Position numbers and translations under genes: made by a program. Under the pieces are notes generated by a model. It worked only from the letters and a program-made list of their open reading frames with translations. It searched no databases and was not told the origin of the DNA. From Roseicyclus marinus (GTDB lineage Bacteria; Pseudomonadota; Alphaproteobacteria; Rhodobacterales; Rhodobacteraceae): a DNA stretch of 64,000 nucleotides. Location of the stretch: the NCBI RefSeq assembly GCF_036322625.1, contig NZ_AP027266.1:1119001-1183000 (forward strand), in the 5' to 3' direction. Below are positions 7,475 to 15,927 of the stretch, in pieces (position 1 is the stretch's first letter; the number at the start of each line of letters is the position of its first letter).

Positions 7475-8641
7475 ATGCCCAAGGACCATGCCCCGATGAC
7501 AGAAATCCTGACGCTGGCCAATGCACGGCTGATCTTGCCCGAGGGCGACATCACGGGGCGGATCAGCTTTCGCGGGGGCGAGATCGTCGAACTGGCCCAT
7601 GGCAGCGCTGTGCCGGCAGGGGCCGTGGATTGCGAGGGCGATATCGTCGCGCCGGGCCTGGTGGAATTGCATACCGACAACCTCGAGCGTCACATCCGCC
7701 CCCGACCCTCGGCGCATTGGCCGCACAAACCCGCCATTGTCGCCCATGATGCCGAGCTTGCGGGCTGCGGGATCACCACGGTCTTCGACGCGATCCGGGT
7801 GGGCTCGATCGAGGGCAAGGGCGGCATCGGCTGGTCGCGCTATGCCCGCGACCTGGCCGATGAACTCTTGGCGATGCGGGCCTCGGGGGCGCTCAAGATC
7901 AGCCATCACATCCACCTGCGCGCCGAGATCTGTTCCCATTCGCTGATCGAGGAACTGGCCCAGTTCGGGCCCGAGGACCGGATCGGCATCCTGAGCCTGA
8001 TGGACCATACGCCGGGCCAGCGCCAATTCGCGGATCTGGGGCAATACGCCACCTACATGAAGGGCAAGCACGGGCTGTCCGAGGAGGTGTTCCAGGAGCA
8101 TGTCCGCACGCGCAAGGCGCTGGGCGAGGTGGTGCGCGCGCCCCATGAGGCCGCCGCCGTCGAGGCCGCGCAACGGCTGGGCGCGGTCCTGGCCAGCCAT
8201 GACGACACCGAGGTGGACCATGTGATCCGCTCCGCCGGCCATGGCATCGCGCTGGCGGAATTTCCCACGACGCGCGAGGCCGCGCGCGCCTGCCGTGACC
8301 ATGGCATCGCGGTGATGATGGGGGCCCCGAACCTTGTGCGGGGCGGATCGCATTCGGGCAATGTCTCGGCCATGGACCTGGCGCGCGAGGACCTCCTCGA
8401 CATCGTCTCGTCGGATTACGTGCCTGCGGCGCTCCTTTATGCGGCCGTGCTTCTGGGCGAGATCTGGGGCGATCTGCCCCGGGCGCTGGCGACCGTGACG
8501 CGCGCGCCCGCCCATGCGGCGGGGCTTATGGACCGGGGAAGCCTCGCCGAAGGGATGCGGGCCGATGTGATCCGGTTCCGGCTGGTCGAGGGCGTGCCGG
8601 TCCTGCGCGGGGTCTGGTCGGCGGGGGCGCGCGTTGCCTGA
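7475..8641 (+). CDS. phnM: PhnM, ribose 1-phosphonate 5-triphosphate diphosphohydrolase
   Basis: This 388-residue amidohydrolase-fold protein carries the metal-binding motif ELHTDNLERH (H66, D68) with further ligands likely in SHHIHLRAE, SLMDHTPGQRQ, LASHDD and SSDYVP. PhnM removes pyrophosphate from the triphosphate intermediate to give ribose 1-phosphonate 5-phosphate, the PhnJ substrate. The first ATG is used, although a second ATG at 7496 has a better ribosome site (AAGGA) and may be the true start. It is split from phnN by the opposite-strand DUF1045 gene. A divergent paralogue lies at 9621-10775. Confidence 0.93.
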   Translation: MPKDHAPMTEILTLANARLILPEGDITGRISFRGGEIVELAHGSAVPAGAVDCEGDIVAPGLVELHTDNLERHIRPRPSAHWPHKPAIVAHDAELAGCGITTVFDAIRVGSIEGKGGIGWSRYARDLADELLAMRASGALKISHHIHLRAEICSHSLIEELAQFGPEDRIGILSLMDHTPGQRQFADLGQYATYMKGKHGLSEEVFQEHVRTRKALGEVVRAPHEAAAVEAAQRLGAVLASHDDTEVDHVIRSAGHGIALAEFPTTREAARACRDHGIAVMMGAPNLVRGGSHSGNVSAMDLAREDLLDIVSSDYVPAALLYAAVLLGEIWGDLPRALATVTRAPAHAAGLMDRGSLAEGMRADVIRFRLVEGVPVLRGVWSAGARVA

Positions 8642-8716
8642 TAATCGCGCCAAAGGCGCGTTGCGTGATAATCGCGCCAAAGGCGCGTCGCCTGAGGATC
8701 GCGCCAAGGGCGCGTA
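8636..8716. repeat. three tandem 27-bp units, each with a GCGCC-AAA-GGCGC hairpin
   Basis: Units at 8636-8662, 8663-8689 and 8690-8716 share the pattern CCTGATAATCGCGCC followed by AAAGGCGCGT. The third has a few changes, and a decayed fourth start follows at 8717. The first unit covers the phnM stop codon. The sequence could end transcription of the phn operon or protect its 3' end. The convergent TIM-barrel gene ends nearby at 8788. Confidence 0.85.
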
Positions 8717-8750
8717 GCCTGAGCGTCGCGCGCGCGGGTGCGGTCCGGTC

Positions 8751-8776
8751 TGCATATTTGTGGAAAGATGAAGGGG
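8751..8776 (+). repeat. 26-bp repeat, copy 2 (TGCATATTT...GGAAAGATGAAGGGG)
   Basis: The second copy lies between the convergent ends of phnM and the TIM-barrel gene. Here it has no gene start to serve, which argues against a pure ribosome-binding role for the repeat. Confidence 0.8.
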
Positions 8777-8787
8777 GCGCACCGTGC

Positions 8788-9621
8788 TCAGTGCCCCAGC
8801 CCTTCGCGCTCCAGCCAGCTCATGGCGGCGGGGATGTCGCCCGCATCGCGCAGCTCCAGCACCAGGTGCGGGCGCTGGGGCAGGGCTGCGATGGCGCGAA
8901 AGACGGCGTGCCAATTCACCGTGCCGCGCCCGGGCGGCCAATGCCGGTCGGCGAACCCATCGGCATCTTGCAGATGGACATGGGCGAGCATCGCGCCCGC
9001 ATCGGTGACGAAATAATCGACGGGCGGCGCGCCGGTGGCGCAATGGGCGTAATGGGCATGGCCCGTGTCGATCGAGAGCCTGACGGCATCGCTGGCAAAG
9101 CGCAGGGCCAGTTCGCGACGAAAGCCCGGGGCGATATCCTCGATATTCTCGATCACGAGCGTCACGCCCTCGGCCTCGGCGCGGGCGAGGGCGGGGGCAA
9201 GGAGGGCCACGGCGCGCTCCATCTTGGCCTCGAAGGCGGAGGGGCGGTTGCCGCTTTGGGGATTGTCGCCGAAATTGAACCAATCCCAGGTGGTGAAGGG
9301 GGAATGGATCACCATCTGCGACGCGCCAAGGGCGGCGGCCGCCTCGACCCCTGTCACGAAGCGGCGCGCGACGATGGGGGCGATGTCCACATCCGCCATG
9401 TCGAGCGCCATGTCGTAGAAGGGTCCGTGGATGCCGAGCCGTCCCTCGAACCCGTCCAGATGGCGCCTGGCCTCGGCCACCACGCCCTGCCAATCCCCGG
9501 TCAGAACGCCCGGGCGCAGGAAATCCTGCACCTCCAGGTCGCGCTGCCCGTCGATCAGCCAGTCGCGATAGCGGGGGAGATCCGCGACCATCAGGGCCGC
9601 ACCGATCTTGAGGGGGAGCAT
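8788..9621 (-). CDS. sugar phosphate isomerase/epimerase-like TIM-barrel protein
   Basis: The 277-residue protein has the AP-endonuclease-2/xylose-isomerase-like barrel. Candidate metal ligands are E in LVIENIEDIAPG, D and H in LSIDTGHAHYAH, H in HVHLQDADG and E in LVLELRD. Its start shares one base with the stop of the upstream second phnM, so the two form an operon. The substrate is unknown; a role in rearranging a sugar-phosphate intermediate of phosphonate or ribose-phosphate breakdown is suggested by context only. Confidence 0.8.
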   Translation of the reverse strand: MLPLKIGAALMVADLPRYRDWLIDGQRDLEVQDFLRPGVLTGDWQGVVAEARRHLDGFEGRLGIHGPFYDMALDMADVDIAPIVARRFVTGVEAAAALGASQMVIHSPFTTWDWFNFGDNPQSGNRPSAFEAKMERAVALLAPALARAEAEGVTLVIENIEDIAPGFRRELALRFASDAVRLSIDTGHAHYAHCATGAPPVDYFVTDAGAMLAHVHLQDADGFADRHWPPGRGTVNWHAVFRAIAALPQRPHLVLELRDAGDIPAAMSWLEREGLGH

Positions 9622-10775
9622 CAGAACACCTGCCTTCCACAGCGCCAGACGGCCTGGACCACGGGTTGATCGCCGACACTTCGTACCGCGACCAGATCGG
9701 CGCGCAAGCCCGCCTCGATCCGCCCCCGGTCGGGCAGCCCGGTCATGCGCGCAGGCGCATCGGTGACAAGGGCGATCGCACCCGGCAGATCATGGGAAAA
9801 GGCCGGGTCCGCCGCCAGCCGGAAGGCCGCGTCGAGTGGCGAGCGCGGGATGTAGTCTGAGGCCAGCGCATCGACGAGGCCCAGCGACAACAGTTCCGCC
9901 ACCGAGACATTGCCCGATTGCGACCCGCCGCGCAGGTAGTTCGGCGCGCCCGCCACGATCGCCATCCCCAGCTCGCGGGCGCGGGCTGCCGCCGCGACCG
10001 TGGTCGGGAATTCCGAGATCGCAAGCCCTTCCCGCGCGGCCTGGTCTGCCTGTTCCACACTGCGGTCGTCATGGCTCATCGCGGGCAGGGCGCGGGCGCG
10101 GGCGGCGGCCACGACATGGGCGCGCACCTCGGCCCCGCGCCGACGCGAGCGGTCGAGCAGCTCGTCCAGCATGCCCCGACCCGTCTCCTCGTCCACCTCC
10201 ATCTCGTGGATCATGTGGGAAAACCAGCGCCCTATATCCGGGCTTTGCCGGTCGCCCGGTGTATGGTCCATCACCGACACGAGCCGCGTCAGCGGATGAT
10301 CCGCCGTGGCATCGATCAGCGCCATCGTGTCGGGATCCGAAATCTCGCAGCGCAGGTGCAAGAGATGCTCGGCGCGGAACGCGCCCGACGCCTGCCCCTC
10401 GGCCAGTGCGGCCACAAGCGGCTCGAGGATCTCGCGCCGCTCGGGCCGTTTCATCGAGGCGCCCACCGACAGGCTGTCGAAGACCGTCGTGGTCCCGCCC
10501 GAGATCACCACCGCATCATGCGCCATCAGTGCGGGCAGGAAGGGCCAGAGCACGCCCTGCCGGGGATGGGTGTGACGCTCCACGTGGTCGGTATGCAGAT
10601 CGACGATCCCGGGGATCAGGAAGGCCCCGCCCAGATCGACCCCATCGCCCGCCCGCGTCATGCCCGCGATGCGCCCGTCCTCGATCGCAAGCCCGCCCTC
10701 GACGATGCCGCGCGGCATGACGATGCGCGCATTGCGCAGCGTGAGGGGCAGGCTGGGGGGCTGGGCGTCGAACAT
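9621..10775 (-). CDS. phnM: second PhnM-type alpha-D-ribose 1-methylphosphonate 5-triphosphate diphosphatase
   Basis: The 384-residue amidohydrolase has the PhnM motif DLHTDHVERHTHPRQG, then HLLHLRCEISD, SVMDHTPGDRQ, MSHDDRSVEQA and ASDYIPRSPLDAAF. It is clearly related to the phnM at 7475-8641 but distinct, with a four-residue motif HTDH against HTDN. It leads a leftward two-gene unit with the TIM-barrel protein. The ribosome site AAAGGAG lies a little far upstream of the ATG. Two paralogues may have different substrates or different regulation. Confidence 0.92.
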   Translation of the reverse strand: MFDAQPPSLPLTLRNARIVMPRGIVEGGLAIEDGRIAGMTRAGDGVDLGGAFLIPGIVDLHTDHVERHTHPRQGVLWPFLPALMAHDAVVISGGTTTVFDSLSVGASMKRPERREILEPLVAALAEGQASGAFRAEHLLHLRCEISDPDTMALIDATADHPLTRLVSVMDHTPGDRQSPDIGRWFSHMIHEMEVDEETGRGMLDELLDRSRRRGAEVRAHVVAAARARALPAMSHDDRSVEQADQAAREGLAISEFPTTVAAAARARELGMAIVAGAPNYLRGGSQSGNVSVAELLSLGLVDALASDYIPRSPLDAAFRLAADPAFSHDLPGAIALVTDAPARMTGLPDRGRIEAGLRADLVAVRSVGDQPVVQAVWRCGRQVF

Positions 10776-10862
10776 CGGAAAGGCTCCTTTTGAACGACCG
10801 CTGACCGGGCCGTTGAACGCACCGTATGAATCGCCGCCATGTAACGCCCATGTCGCGGTCGG

Positions 10863-10880
10863 GTGAAGCTTTCGTGACGC
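10863..10880 (-). promoter_or_regulatory. candidate Pho box ahead of the second phnM
   Basis: Read on the minus strand the site is GCGTCAC-GAAA-GCTTCAC, with 7-4-7 spacing. It matches the candidate ahead of phnG at most positions (GTCAC-N-AAA-N-CTTCA in common). It lies about 90 bp upstream of the gene. The match to the PhoB consensus itself is partial. Confidence 0.35.
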
Positions 10881-11081
10881 GCCTGCCCCGTCGCGGTGGA
10901 TGCTTTCCCGACCCGCCAGGGCGAATCGTGATCCGGGTAGGTGCCTTGGGGGGATTCGCCTGCCAAAGCGCCGGTTTACTTCGACATTTGGCCGATTTGT
11001 CGAGGCGCGCCCCCTGGGGCGGGACCAGGGCGCGTGGGGTGTCGCTCGATGATTCCCCCATGGGATCAGGCGTTTCGCGGA

Positions 11082-11121
11082 TCGTCACAAATCATTCGTG
11101 GAACCATTACACAACGATCAT
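11082..11121 (+). promoter_or_regulatory. candidate Pho-box array ahead of phnD
   Basis: Units TCGTCAC (11082), CATTCGT (11093), CCATTAC (11104) and CGATCAT (11115) repeat at an exact 11-bp period, the spacing of PhoB half-sites. The first pair matches the consensus best, at about 12 of 18 positions. The array ends 86 bp before the phnD start. PhoB control of phosphonate uptake is well established in other bacteria. Confidence 0.4.
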
Positions 11122-11206
11122 GCAACGCCCCTAGGCCTCGGCGCGTCACCGCCGGGCGCTGCTGCTCCCCGTGGTGGCCCATGTTTCAACACCGGGATGC
11201 ACATTC

Positions 11207-12127
11207 ATGTTCAAGCTCACCGTATCGGCCGCAGCCCTTGCCGCGACCGCCGTTCTTTCCACCGCCGCGCTGGCGCAGGATTGGCGCACCGAAATGCCCG
11301 TCCTGCGGATCGGGCTGCTGGGCGGCGAGAATGACGCCGATCGCCTGCGCGACAATGCCTGCCTGAAAGAAGACCTCGAAGAGCTGCTCGGCGTGCAGGT
11401 CGACCTCTTCCCGGCCCCCGATTACGCGGGCGTGATGCAGGGCCTTCTGGCCGACCAGCTCGATTACGCCCAGCTTGGCGCGTCGTCCTATGCGGGCATC
11501 TACCTGCAGGACCCCGAAGCGGTCGAGCCGATCTTCGTCGCCGCCGAGGCCGATGGATCGACCGGCTATTTCGCCGTGATGTATGCCCGCGCCGACAGCG
11601 GCATCACCTCGCTCGAGGAGATGCAGGGCCGTAGCCTCGCCTTTGCCGATCCCAATTCCACCTCCGGCTATCTCGTGCCGCTGGCCGAACTGACGCGCGG
11701 CGGCATCGATATCGAGAGCTATTTCTCGGAAACCGGCTTTGGCGGCGGACACGAGCAGGCGGTCGTGGCCGTGCTCAACGGCCAGTATGACGCGGGCGTC
11801 ACCTGGGTGTCCGGCGTGGGCGATCCTGCCGAGGGCTATACCCGTGGCAACCTGCGCTCCATGATCGACAATGGCCTTCTGAACATGGCCGATCTGCGCA
11901 TCATCTGGCAGTCGAGCCAGATCCCCAACGGCCCGATCGTCGTGCGCACCGACATGCCCGCAGAGCCGCGCGCGCTGATCACCGACTACCTCGCCAACCA
12001 GCTCCAGAACGAGCCCGAATGCTACTACTCCACCTCGGGTGGGGACGGCATGGGCTATGTCGCCGTCGACCACAGCTTCTTCGAGCCGGTCGTCGAAATG
12101 CGCCGCATGCAGACCAGCAGCCGCTGA
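11207..12127 (+). CDS. phnD: PhnD-like phosphonate ABC transporter substrate-binding protein (first of two)
   Basis: The 306-residue exported protein has a signal peptide of about 23 residues (KLTVSAAALAATAVLSTAALA, cut before QDW). It then has the PhnD-family body: RIGLLGGENDADRL, PDYAGVMQGLLADQLDYAQL, FADPNSTSGYLVP and ETGFGGGHEQAVVAVLNGQY. It should capture phosphonates or phosphate esters in the periplasm for PhnC/PhnE. The start at 11207 is chosen because it sits directly before the signal peptide. A close paralogue follows after 169 bp. Confidence 0.92.
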   Translation: MFKLTVSAAALAATAVLSTAALAQDWRTEMPVLRIGLLGGENDADRLRDNACLKEDLEELLGVQVDLFPAPDYAGVMQGLLADQLDYAQLGASSYAGIYLQDPEAVEPIFVAAEADGSTGYFAVMYARADSGITSLEEMQGRSLAFADPNSTSGYLVPLAELTRGGIDIESYFSETGFGGGHEQAVVAVLNGQYDAGVTWVSGVGDPAEGYTRGNLRSMIDNGLLNMADLRIIWQSSQIPNGPIVVRTDMPAEPRALITDYLANQLQNEPECYYSTSGGDGMGYVAVDHSFFEPVVEMRRMQTSSR

Positions 12128-12296
12128 TCTGCACGGGGCCTCACGGCGCGGCAGTCCCCGCCGCGTCGTGTCCGGGGTTGGTCGCGCCCGTCGCGGCTTG
12201 GTCCGGCTTCACGAGCGTCCGGCACCGTGCCGGGCAATCCGAACACCACCAAACCAACCAACCGACCGACGATTTCCGTCCAGAAAGGGTCACAAG

Positions 12297-13214
12297 ATGA
12301 AATTCACCGTCCTTGCACTCCTGACCGGCGCCACCGCGCTCACCTCCACCGCAGCCCTCGCGCAGGATTGGCGCGACGAGGTTCCCGTCTTCCGCATCGG
12401 CCTTCTGGGCGGCGAGAACGAGGCCGACCGCCTGCGCGACCACGCCTGCCAGGAAGCCTATCTGGAAGAGCGTCTGGGCGTCGATGTCGAGCTCTACCCC
12501 GCCTCCGACTATGCCGGCGTGATGCAGGGTCTCTTGGCCGGTCAGCTGGAATTCGCGGGGCTCGGCTCGGCGGGTTACGCCGGCATCTACCTGCAGGACC
12601 CCGAGGCGGTGCGCCCGCTCTACACCACCATGCAGGTGGACGGCTCGCTCGGCTATTACTCGGTCATGTATACCCGCGCCGACAGCGGGATCGAGACGCT
12701 GGAACAGATGGAAGGCCGCAGCCTCGCCTGGGCCGACCCGAATTCCACCTCCGGCTATCTCGTGCCGAACGCCGAATTGCGCGCAATGGGGATCGAGCCG
12801 GAAGCCTATTTCTCCGAAACCGGCTTTGGCGGCGGTCATGAACAGGCGGTCATCGCGGTTCTGAACGGCCAGTACGATGGTGGCGTCACCTGGACCTCGG
12901 GTGTGGGCGACATCAACCAGGGCTACAGCCGCGGCAACCTGCGCTCCATGGTCGACCGTGACCTGCTCGACATGTCCGAGATCAACATCATCTGGCAGTC
13001 GAACCTGATCACCAACGGCCCCCGCGTGATCCGCGCCGACCTGCCGCAGGAACTGCAGGATCTGGTGATGGGCGCGATGATGCAGCTCCAGACCATCGAC
13101 CGCGCCTGCTTTGACGCGATCAACGATGGCGAGGCGATGGGCTATTGGCCGATCACCTCCGAATTCTACGAGCCGATCATCAACATGCGCCGCCAGGCCA
13201 CCGGCACGCGCTGA
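12297..13214 (+). CDS. phnD: PhnD-like phosphonate ABC transporter substrate-binding protein (second of two)
   Basis: The 305-residue exported protein is a tandem paralogue of the gene before it, alike through most of its length (RIGLLGGENEADRL, SDYAGVMQGLLAGQLEFAGL, WADPNSTSGYLVPNAEL, NGQYDGGVTWTSGVGD). It differs around the ligand-facing segments and the C-terminus. A signal peptide (KFTVLALLTGATALTSTAALA) precedes QDW. The ribosome site GAAAGGG lies upstream of the ATG at 12297. The pair may widen the range of ligands the single PhnC/PhnE transporter can take. Confidence 0.92.
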   Translation: MKFTVLALLTGATALTSTAALAQDWRDEVPVFRIGLLGGENEADRLRDHACQEAYLEERLGVDVELYPASDYAGVMQGLLAGQLEFAGLGSAGYAGIYLQDPEAVRPLYTTMQVDGSLGYYSVMYTRADSGIETLEQMEGRSLAWADPNSTSGYLVPNAELRAMGIEPEAYFSETGFGGGHEQAVIAVLNGQYDGGVTWTSGVGDINQGYSRGNLRSMVDRDLLDMSEINIIWQSNLITNGPRVIRADLPQELQDLVMGAMMQLQTIDRACFDAINDGEAMGYWPITSEFYEPIINMRRQATGTR

Positions 13215-13228
13215 ACCAAACAAACAGG

Positions 13229-13258
13229 AACGGGGCTGGCCTTGGGCCGGCCCCGTTT
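13229..13258 (+). terminator. strong hairpin between phnD2 and phnC
   Basis: The stem ACGGGGCTGGCC / GGCCGGCCCCGT with loop TTG contains one mismatch and is followed by TTTCG. It lies just after the phnD2 stop. It probably acts as a partial terminator or 3' stabiliser, giving more binding protein than ATPase and permease, a common pattern in ABC operons. Confidence 0.7.
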
Positions 13259-13310
13259 CGTCCTGTCCGCCCGGCCGCATCCTTTCGGCCATGACCAAAA
13301 GGTTGACCCC

Positions 13311-14120
13311 ATGCTGAAGATCGAGAAACTGACCCGCCGGTTCGGCCAGAACCTTGCCGTCAACAACGCCAACCTGGAAATCCCCGATGGCCAGATGGTG
13401 GGCATCATCGGGCGTTCCGGGGCGGGCAAATCCACGCTCCTGCGGCTTCTGAACCGCCTGATCGACCCCTCCGAGGGGCAGATCCTGTTCGGCGACACCG
13501 ATATCGCCGCCCTCAAGGGGCGCGAGCTGCGCGCCTGGCGGTCCGATTGCGCGATGATCTTCCAGCAATTCAACCTTGTCGGCCGTCTTGACGTGGTGAC
13601 CAATGTCCTGACCGGGCGGCTCTACGATGTGCCCGCCTGGCGTTCGATGGCGCAGGTCTTCACGCCGCGCGAACGCGCCTTCGCGATCCAGGCGCTCGAC
13701 CGTCTGGGCATGGCCCATACCGCGCTTCAGCGCGCCGAAACGCTGTCGGGTGGCCAGCAGCAGCGCGTCGCCATCGCCCGCGCGCTGGCACAGGAACCCA
13801 AGATCCTTCTGGCCGACGAACCCATCGCCTCGCTCGATCCGATGAACGCCAAGATCGTGATGGACGCTCTGCGCGACATCAACCGGCAGGACGGGATCAC
13901 CGTGATCTGTAACCTCCACACGCTCGACACCGCGCGCAATTACTGCGACCGGATCATCGGCATGCAGGATGGCCGCATCGTATTCGACGGCACGCCCGAT
14001 CTTCTGACCACCCAGATGGCGCGCGAGATCTACGGCGCCGAGGCGGATGAAGCCTTCAACGAGGCCGCGACCTCGACCGCCATCCCGACCGCGCCCGCGC
14101 CTGTCCGCGTTCCGGCCTGA
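13311..14120 (+). CDS. phnC: PhnC, phosphonate ABC transporter ATP-binding protein
   Basis: The 269-residue ATPase has Walker [11 protein letters not shown]-loop [18 protein letters not shown] (typical of PhnC), signature [15 protein letters not shown], Walker [14 protein letters not shown] and H-loop [17 protein letters not shown]. It energises phosphonate uptake through the two PhnE permeases downstream. The ATG at 13311 is chosen over upstream in-frame codons because it starts the conserved [13 protein letters not shown] short Ala/Pro-rich tail follows the domain. Confidence 0.94.
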   Translation: MLKIEKLTRRFGQNLAVNNANLEIPDGQMVGIIGRSGAGKSTLLRLLNRLIDPSEGQILFGDTDIAALKGRELRAWRSDCAMIFQQFNLVGRLDVVTNVLTGRLYDVPAWRSMAQVFTPRERAFAIQALDRLGMAHTALQRAETLSGGQQQRVAIARALAQEPKILLADEPIASLDPMNAKIVMDALRDINRQDGITVICNLHTLDTARNYCDRIIGMQDGRIVFDGTPDLLTTQMAREIYGAEADEAFNEAATSTAIPTAPAPVRVPA

Positions 14121-14134
14121 GGGGGACAGCACGC

Positions 14135-15070
14135 ATGACCTATGCCAATCCCGCGGACGGCGTGCCGGGCGATGCCCCGCGCGACGCCGTCTCCACCTAT
14201 GAACGCCACCGGGCCGAGCTGCGCGCCTCCAAGCGGCTCTGGAACATCGTGGCGCTTCTGGCCTTTCTCGTCTGTCTCGGCCTCTCGGTCTGGATCAGCC
14301 AGTTCTACCCCGAACGGCTGGCCAATGGCCTGCCGCGCATCTTCGAATATTTCGGCACGATCCTGCCCGACCTGCAATGGAACCTGCTCTTCGAGGGGCG
14401 CACGCCCGATGGCCGCGCCGTGCCCGGCTCGCTCACCTTCTGGTATACCGATTTCTGGACCTATCTGGCGCTGATCTGGGAAACCATCCTGATGGCGATC
14501 ACGGCGACGCTGCTTGGCGCGGCCGTGGCCTTCGTCCTGTCCTTCCCGGCGGCCGTGAACCTTGCGCCCAACAGCTGGGTCTACTGGGTCTCGCGCCGGT
14601 TCCTCGAAATCTGTCGCGGCATCCCCGAGATCCTTCTGGCGCTCGTCTTCGTCTTCATGATCGGGATCGGCCCGCTTGCGGGCGTCTTGGCCATCGCGAT
14701 CCACACCGCCGGTGCCCTGGGCAAGCTCTTTGCCGAGGTGAATGAGAACGCCTCCTCCCGACCCGTCGAGGGCATCACCGCCGTCGGCGGCACATGGGCC
14801 GAAAAGATGGCTTACGGTGTCGTTCCGCAGGTCGCGCCGAATTTCTTCAGCTACGCCATGCTGCGCTTCGAGATCAACGTGCGCGCCTCCTCCATCATCG
14901 GCTTCGTCGGTGCGGGCGGGATCGGGCAGGAACTCAACCGCGTCATCTCCTTCTATTCCGATGACCGGGTGATGGCCGTCCTCATCCTCGTCGTGCTGAC
15001 CGTGACCATCATCGACCTGATCTCCGAGCGGATCCGCCTCGGCTATATCGGGCGGGAGAATTTCGCATGA
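14135..15070 (+). CDS. phnE: PhnE, phosphonate ABC transporter permease (first of two)
   Basis: The 311-residue inner-membrane protein has an N-terminal transmembrane helix around 35-55 (NIVALLAFLVCLGLSVWI). A binding-protein-dependent permease domain follows, including LEICRGIPEILLALVFVFMIGIGP and the C-terminal VGAGGIGQELNRVISF. Its stop overlaps the second phnE by 4 bp, so the two permeases are translationally coupled and probably form a heterodimer. Confidence 0.93.
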   Translation: MTYANPADGVPGDAPRDAVSTYERHRAELRASKRLWNIVALLAFLVCLGLSVWISQFYPERLANGLPRIFEYFGTILPDLQWNLLFEGRTPDGRAVPGSLTFWYTDFWTYLALIWETILMAITATLLGAAVAFVLSFPAAVNLAPNSWVYWVSRRFLEICRGIPEILLALVFVFMIGIGPLAGVLAIAIHTAGALGKLFAEVNENASSRPVEGITAVGGTWAEKMAYGVVPQVAPNFFSYAMLRFEINVRASSIIGFVGAGGIGQELNRVISFYSDDRVMAVLILVVLTVTIIDLISERIRLGYIGRENFA

Positions 15071-15927
15071 GCATCGCCTCCCTTTCCGCCGTCACCGAGG
15101 CTCAGGTCGCGGGCCTGCGCCAGGCCCATCCCGGTGCCTTCGACACGCCGCTGCGGAGGCTGCGCCGCTGGGCGCCCCTGATCCTTGCGGTGATCTATGT
15201 CATCGGCTCGATGTGGTATTTCGAATTCGGTCGGCTTCTCGATGCCTCCGACCGCGTCCTGCGCCTCTTGCGCAATTTCGTGGTCTGGCAGGACATGGAA
15301 ACCTGGTCCTATCGCCAGATCTACGTGGGCATCGCCCAGACCCTCGCCATGGCCTTTCTCGGCACGCTTCTGGGCACGATCGGGGCGCTGGGCGCGGGCT
15401 TCCTGGCCGCGCGCAACGTCATGCCCTTCGGGATCGTGCGCCAGATCGTGCGCCGCATCCTCGACATCCTGCGCGGCATCGACAGCCTGGTCTGGGGCCT
15501 CGTCTTCGTGCGCGCCGTGGGGCTCGGGCCGCTGGCGGGCGTTCTCGCCATCTTCGTTTCCGATCTCGGCACGCTGTCGAAACTCTATTCCGAGGCGATC
15601 GAGAACATCGACCGCAAGCAGGTCGAAGGCGTCAAGGCCACCGGTGCCAGCCAGCTCGGCGTGATCCGCTACGGCTATATCCCGCAGGTCCTGCCGGTCT
15701 TCATCTCGCAATCGCTCTATTTCCTCGAAAGCAACACGCGCTCGGCCACCATCCTCGGCATCGTGGGCGCAGGCGGCATCGGGATGATCATCATCGAACG
15801 CTTCCGCGCGCAGCTCTACGACCAGGTGGCTTTCGTGGTGCTGAACGTGCTGATCCTCATCTTCGCCATTGACTGGCTGTCCAAGCGCGTGCGCCTCTGG
15901 GCCATCGGAGAAAAGCACGATCCATGA
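15067..15927 (+). CDS. phnE: PhnE, phosphonate ABC transporter permease (second of two)
   Basis: The 286-residue permease has a leading transmembrane segment ([18 protein letters not shown]) and the PhnE core: [40 protein letters not shown] and [20 protein letters not shown]. It differs from the preceding PhnE in its N-terminus and spacing. It overlaps both neighbours by 4 bp, placing the hexapeptide transferase in the same operon. Confidence 0.93.
   Translation: MSIASLSAVTEAQVAGLRQAHPGAFDTPLRRLRRWAPLILAVIYVIGSMWYFEFGRLLDASDRVLRLLRNFVVWQDMETWSYRQIYVGIAQTLAMAFLGTLLGTIGALGAGFLAARNVMPFGIVRQIVRRILDILRGIDSLVWGLVFVRAVGLGPLAGVLAIFVSDLGTLSKLYSEAIENIDRKQVEGVKATGASQLGVIRYGYIPQVLPVFISQSLYFLESNTRSATILGIVGAGGIGMIIIERFRAQLYDQVAFVVLNVLILIFAIDWLSKRVRLWAIGEKHDP

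Larger units (their letters stand above)
10776..11206. promoter_or_regulatory. 431-bp divergent intergenic region between phnM2 and phnD
   Basis: No gene is visible here. It must hold the leftward promoter for the second phnM unit and the rightward promoter for the phnDDCEE uptake operon. Pho-box-like sites are listed separately at 10863-10880 and 11082-11121. The stretch around 11070-11125 is less GC-rich than its surroundings, as expected for a promoter. Confidence 0.6.

Noticed and set aside
8636-8743. Possible CRISPR-like array
   Set aside because: The units abut with no spacers, are only three in number and contain small hairpins. No cas genes are nearby.
12141-14132. A 663-codon minus-strand frame over phnD2 and phnC
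   Set aside because: Both sense genes are clear family members, and the antisense translation shows no domain.
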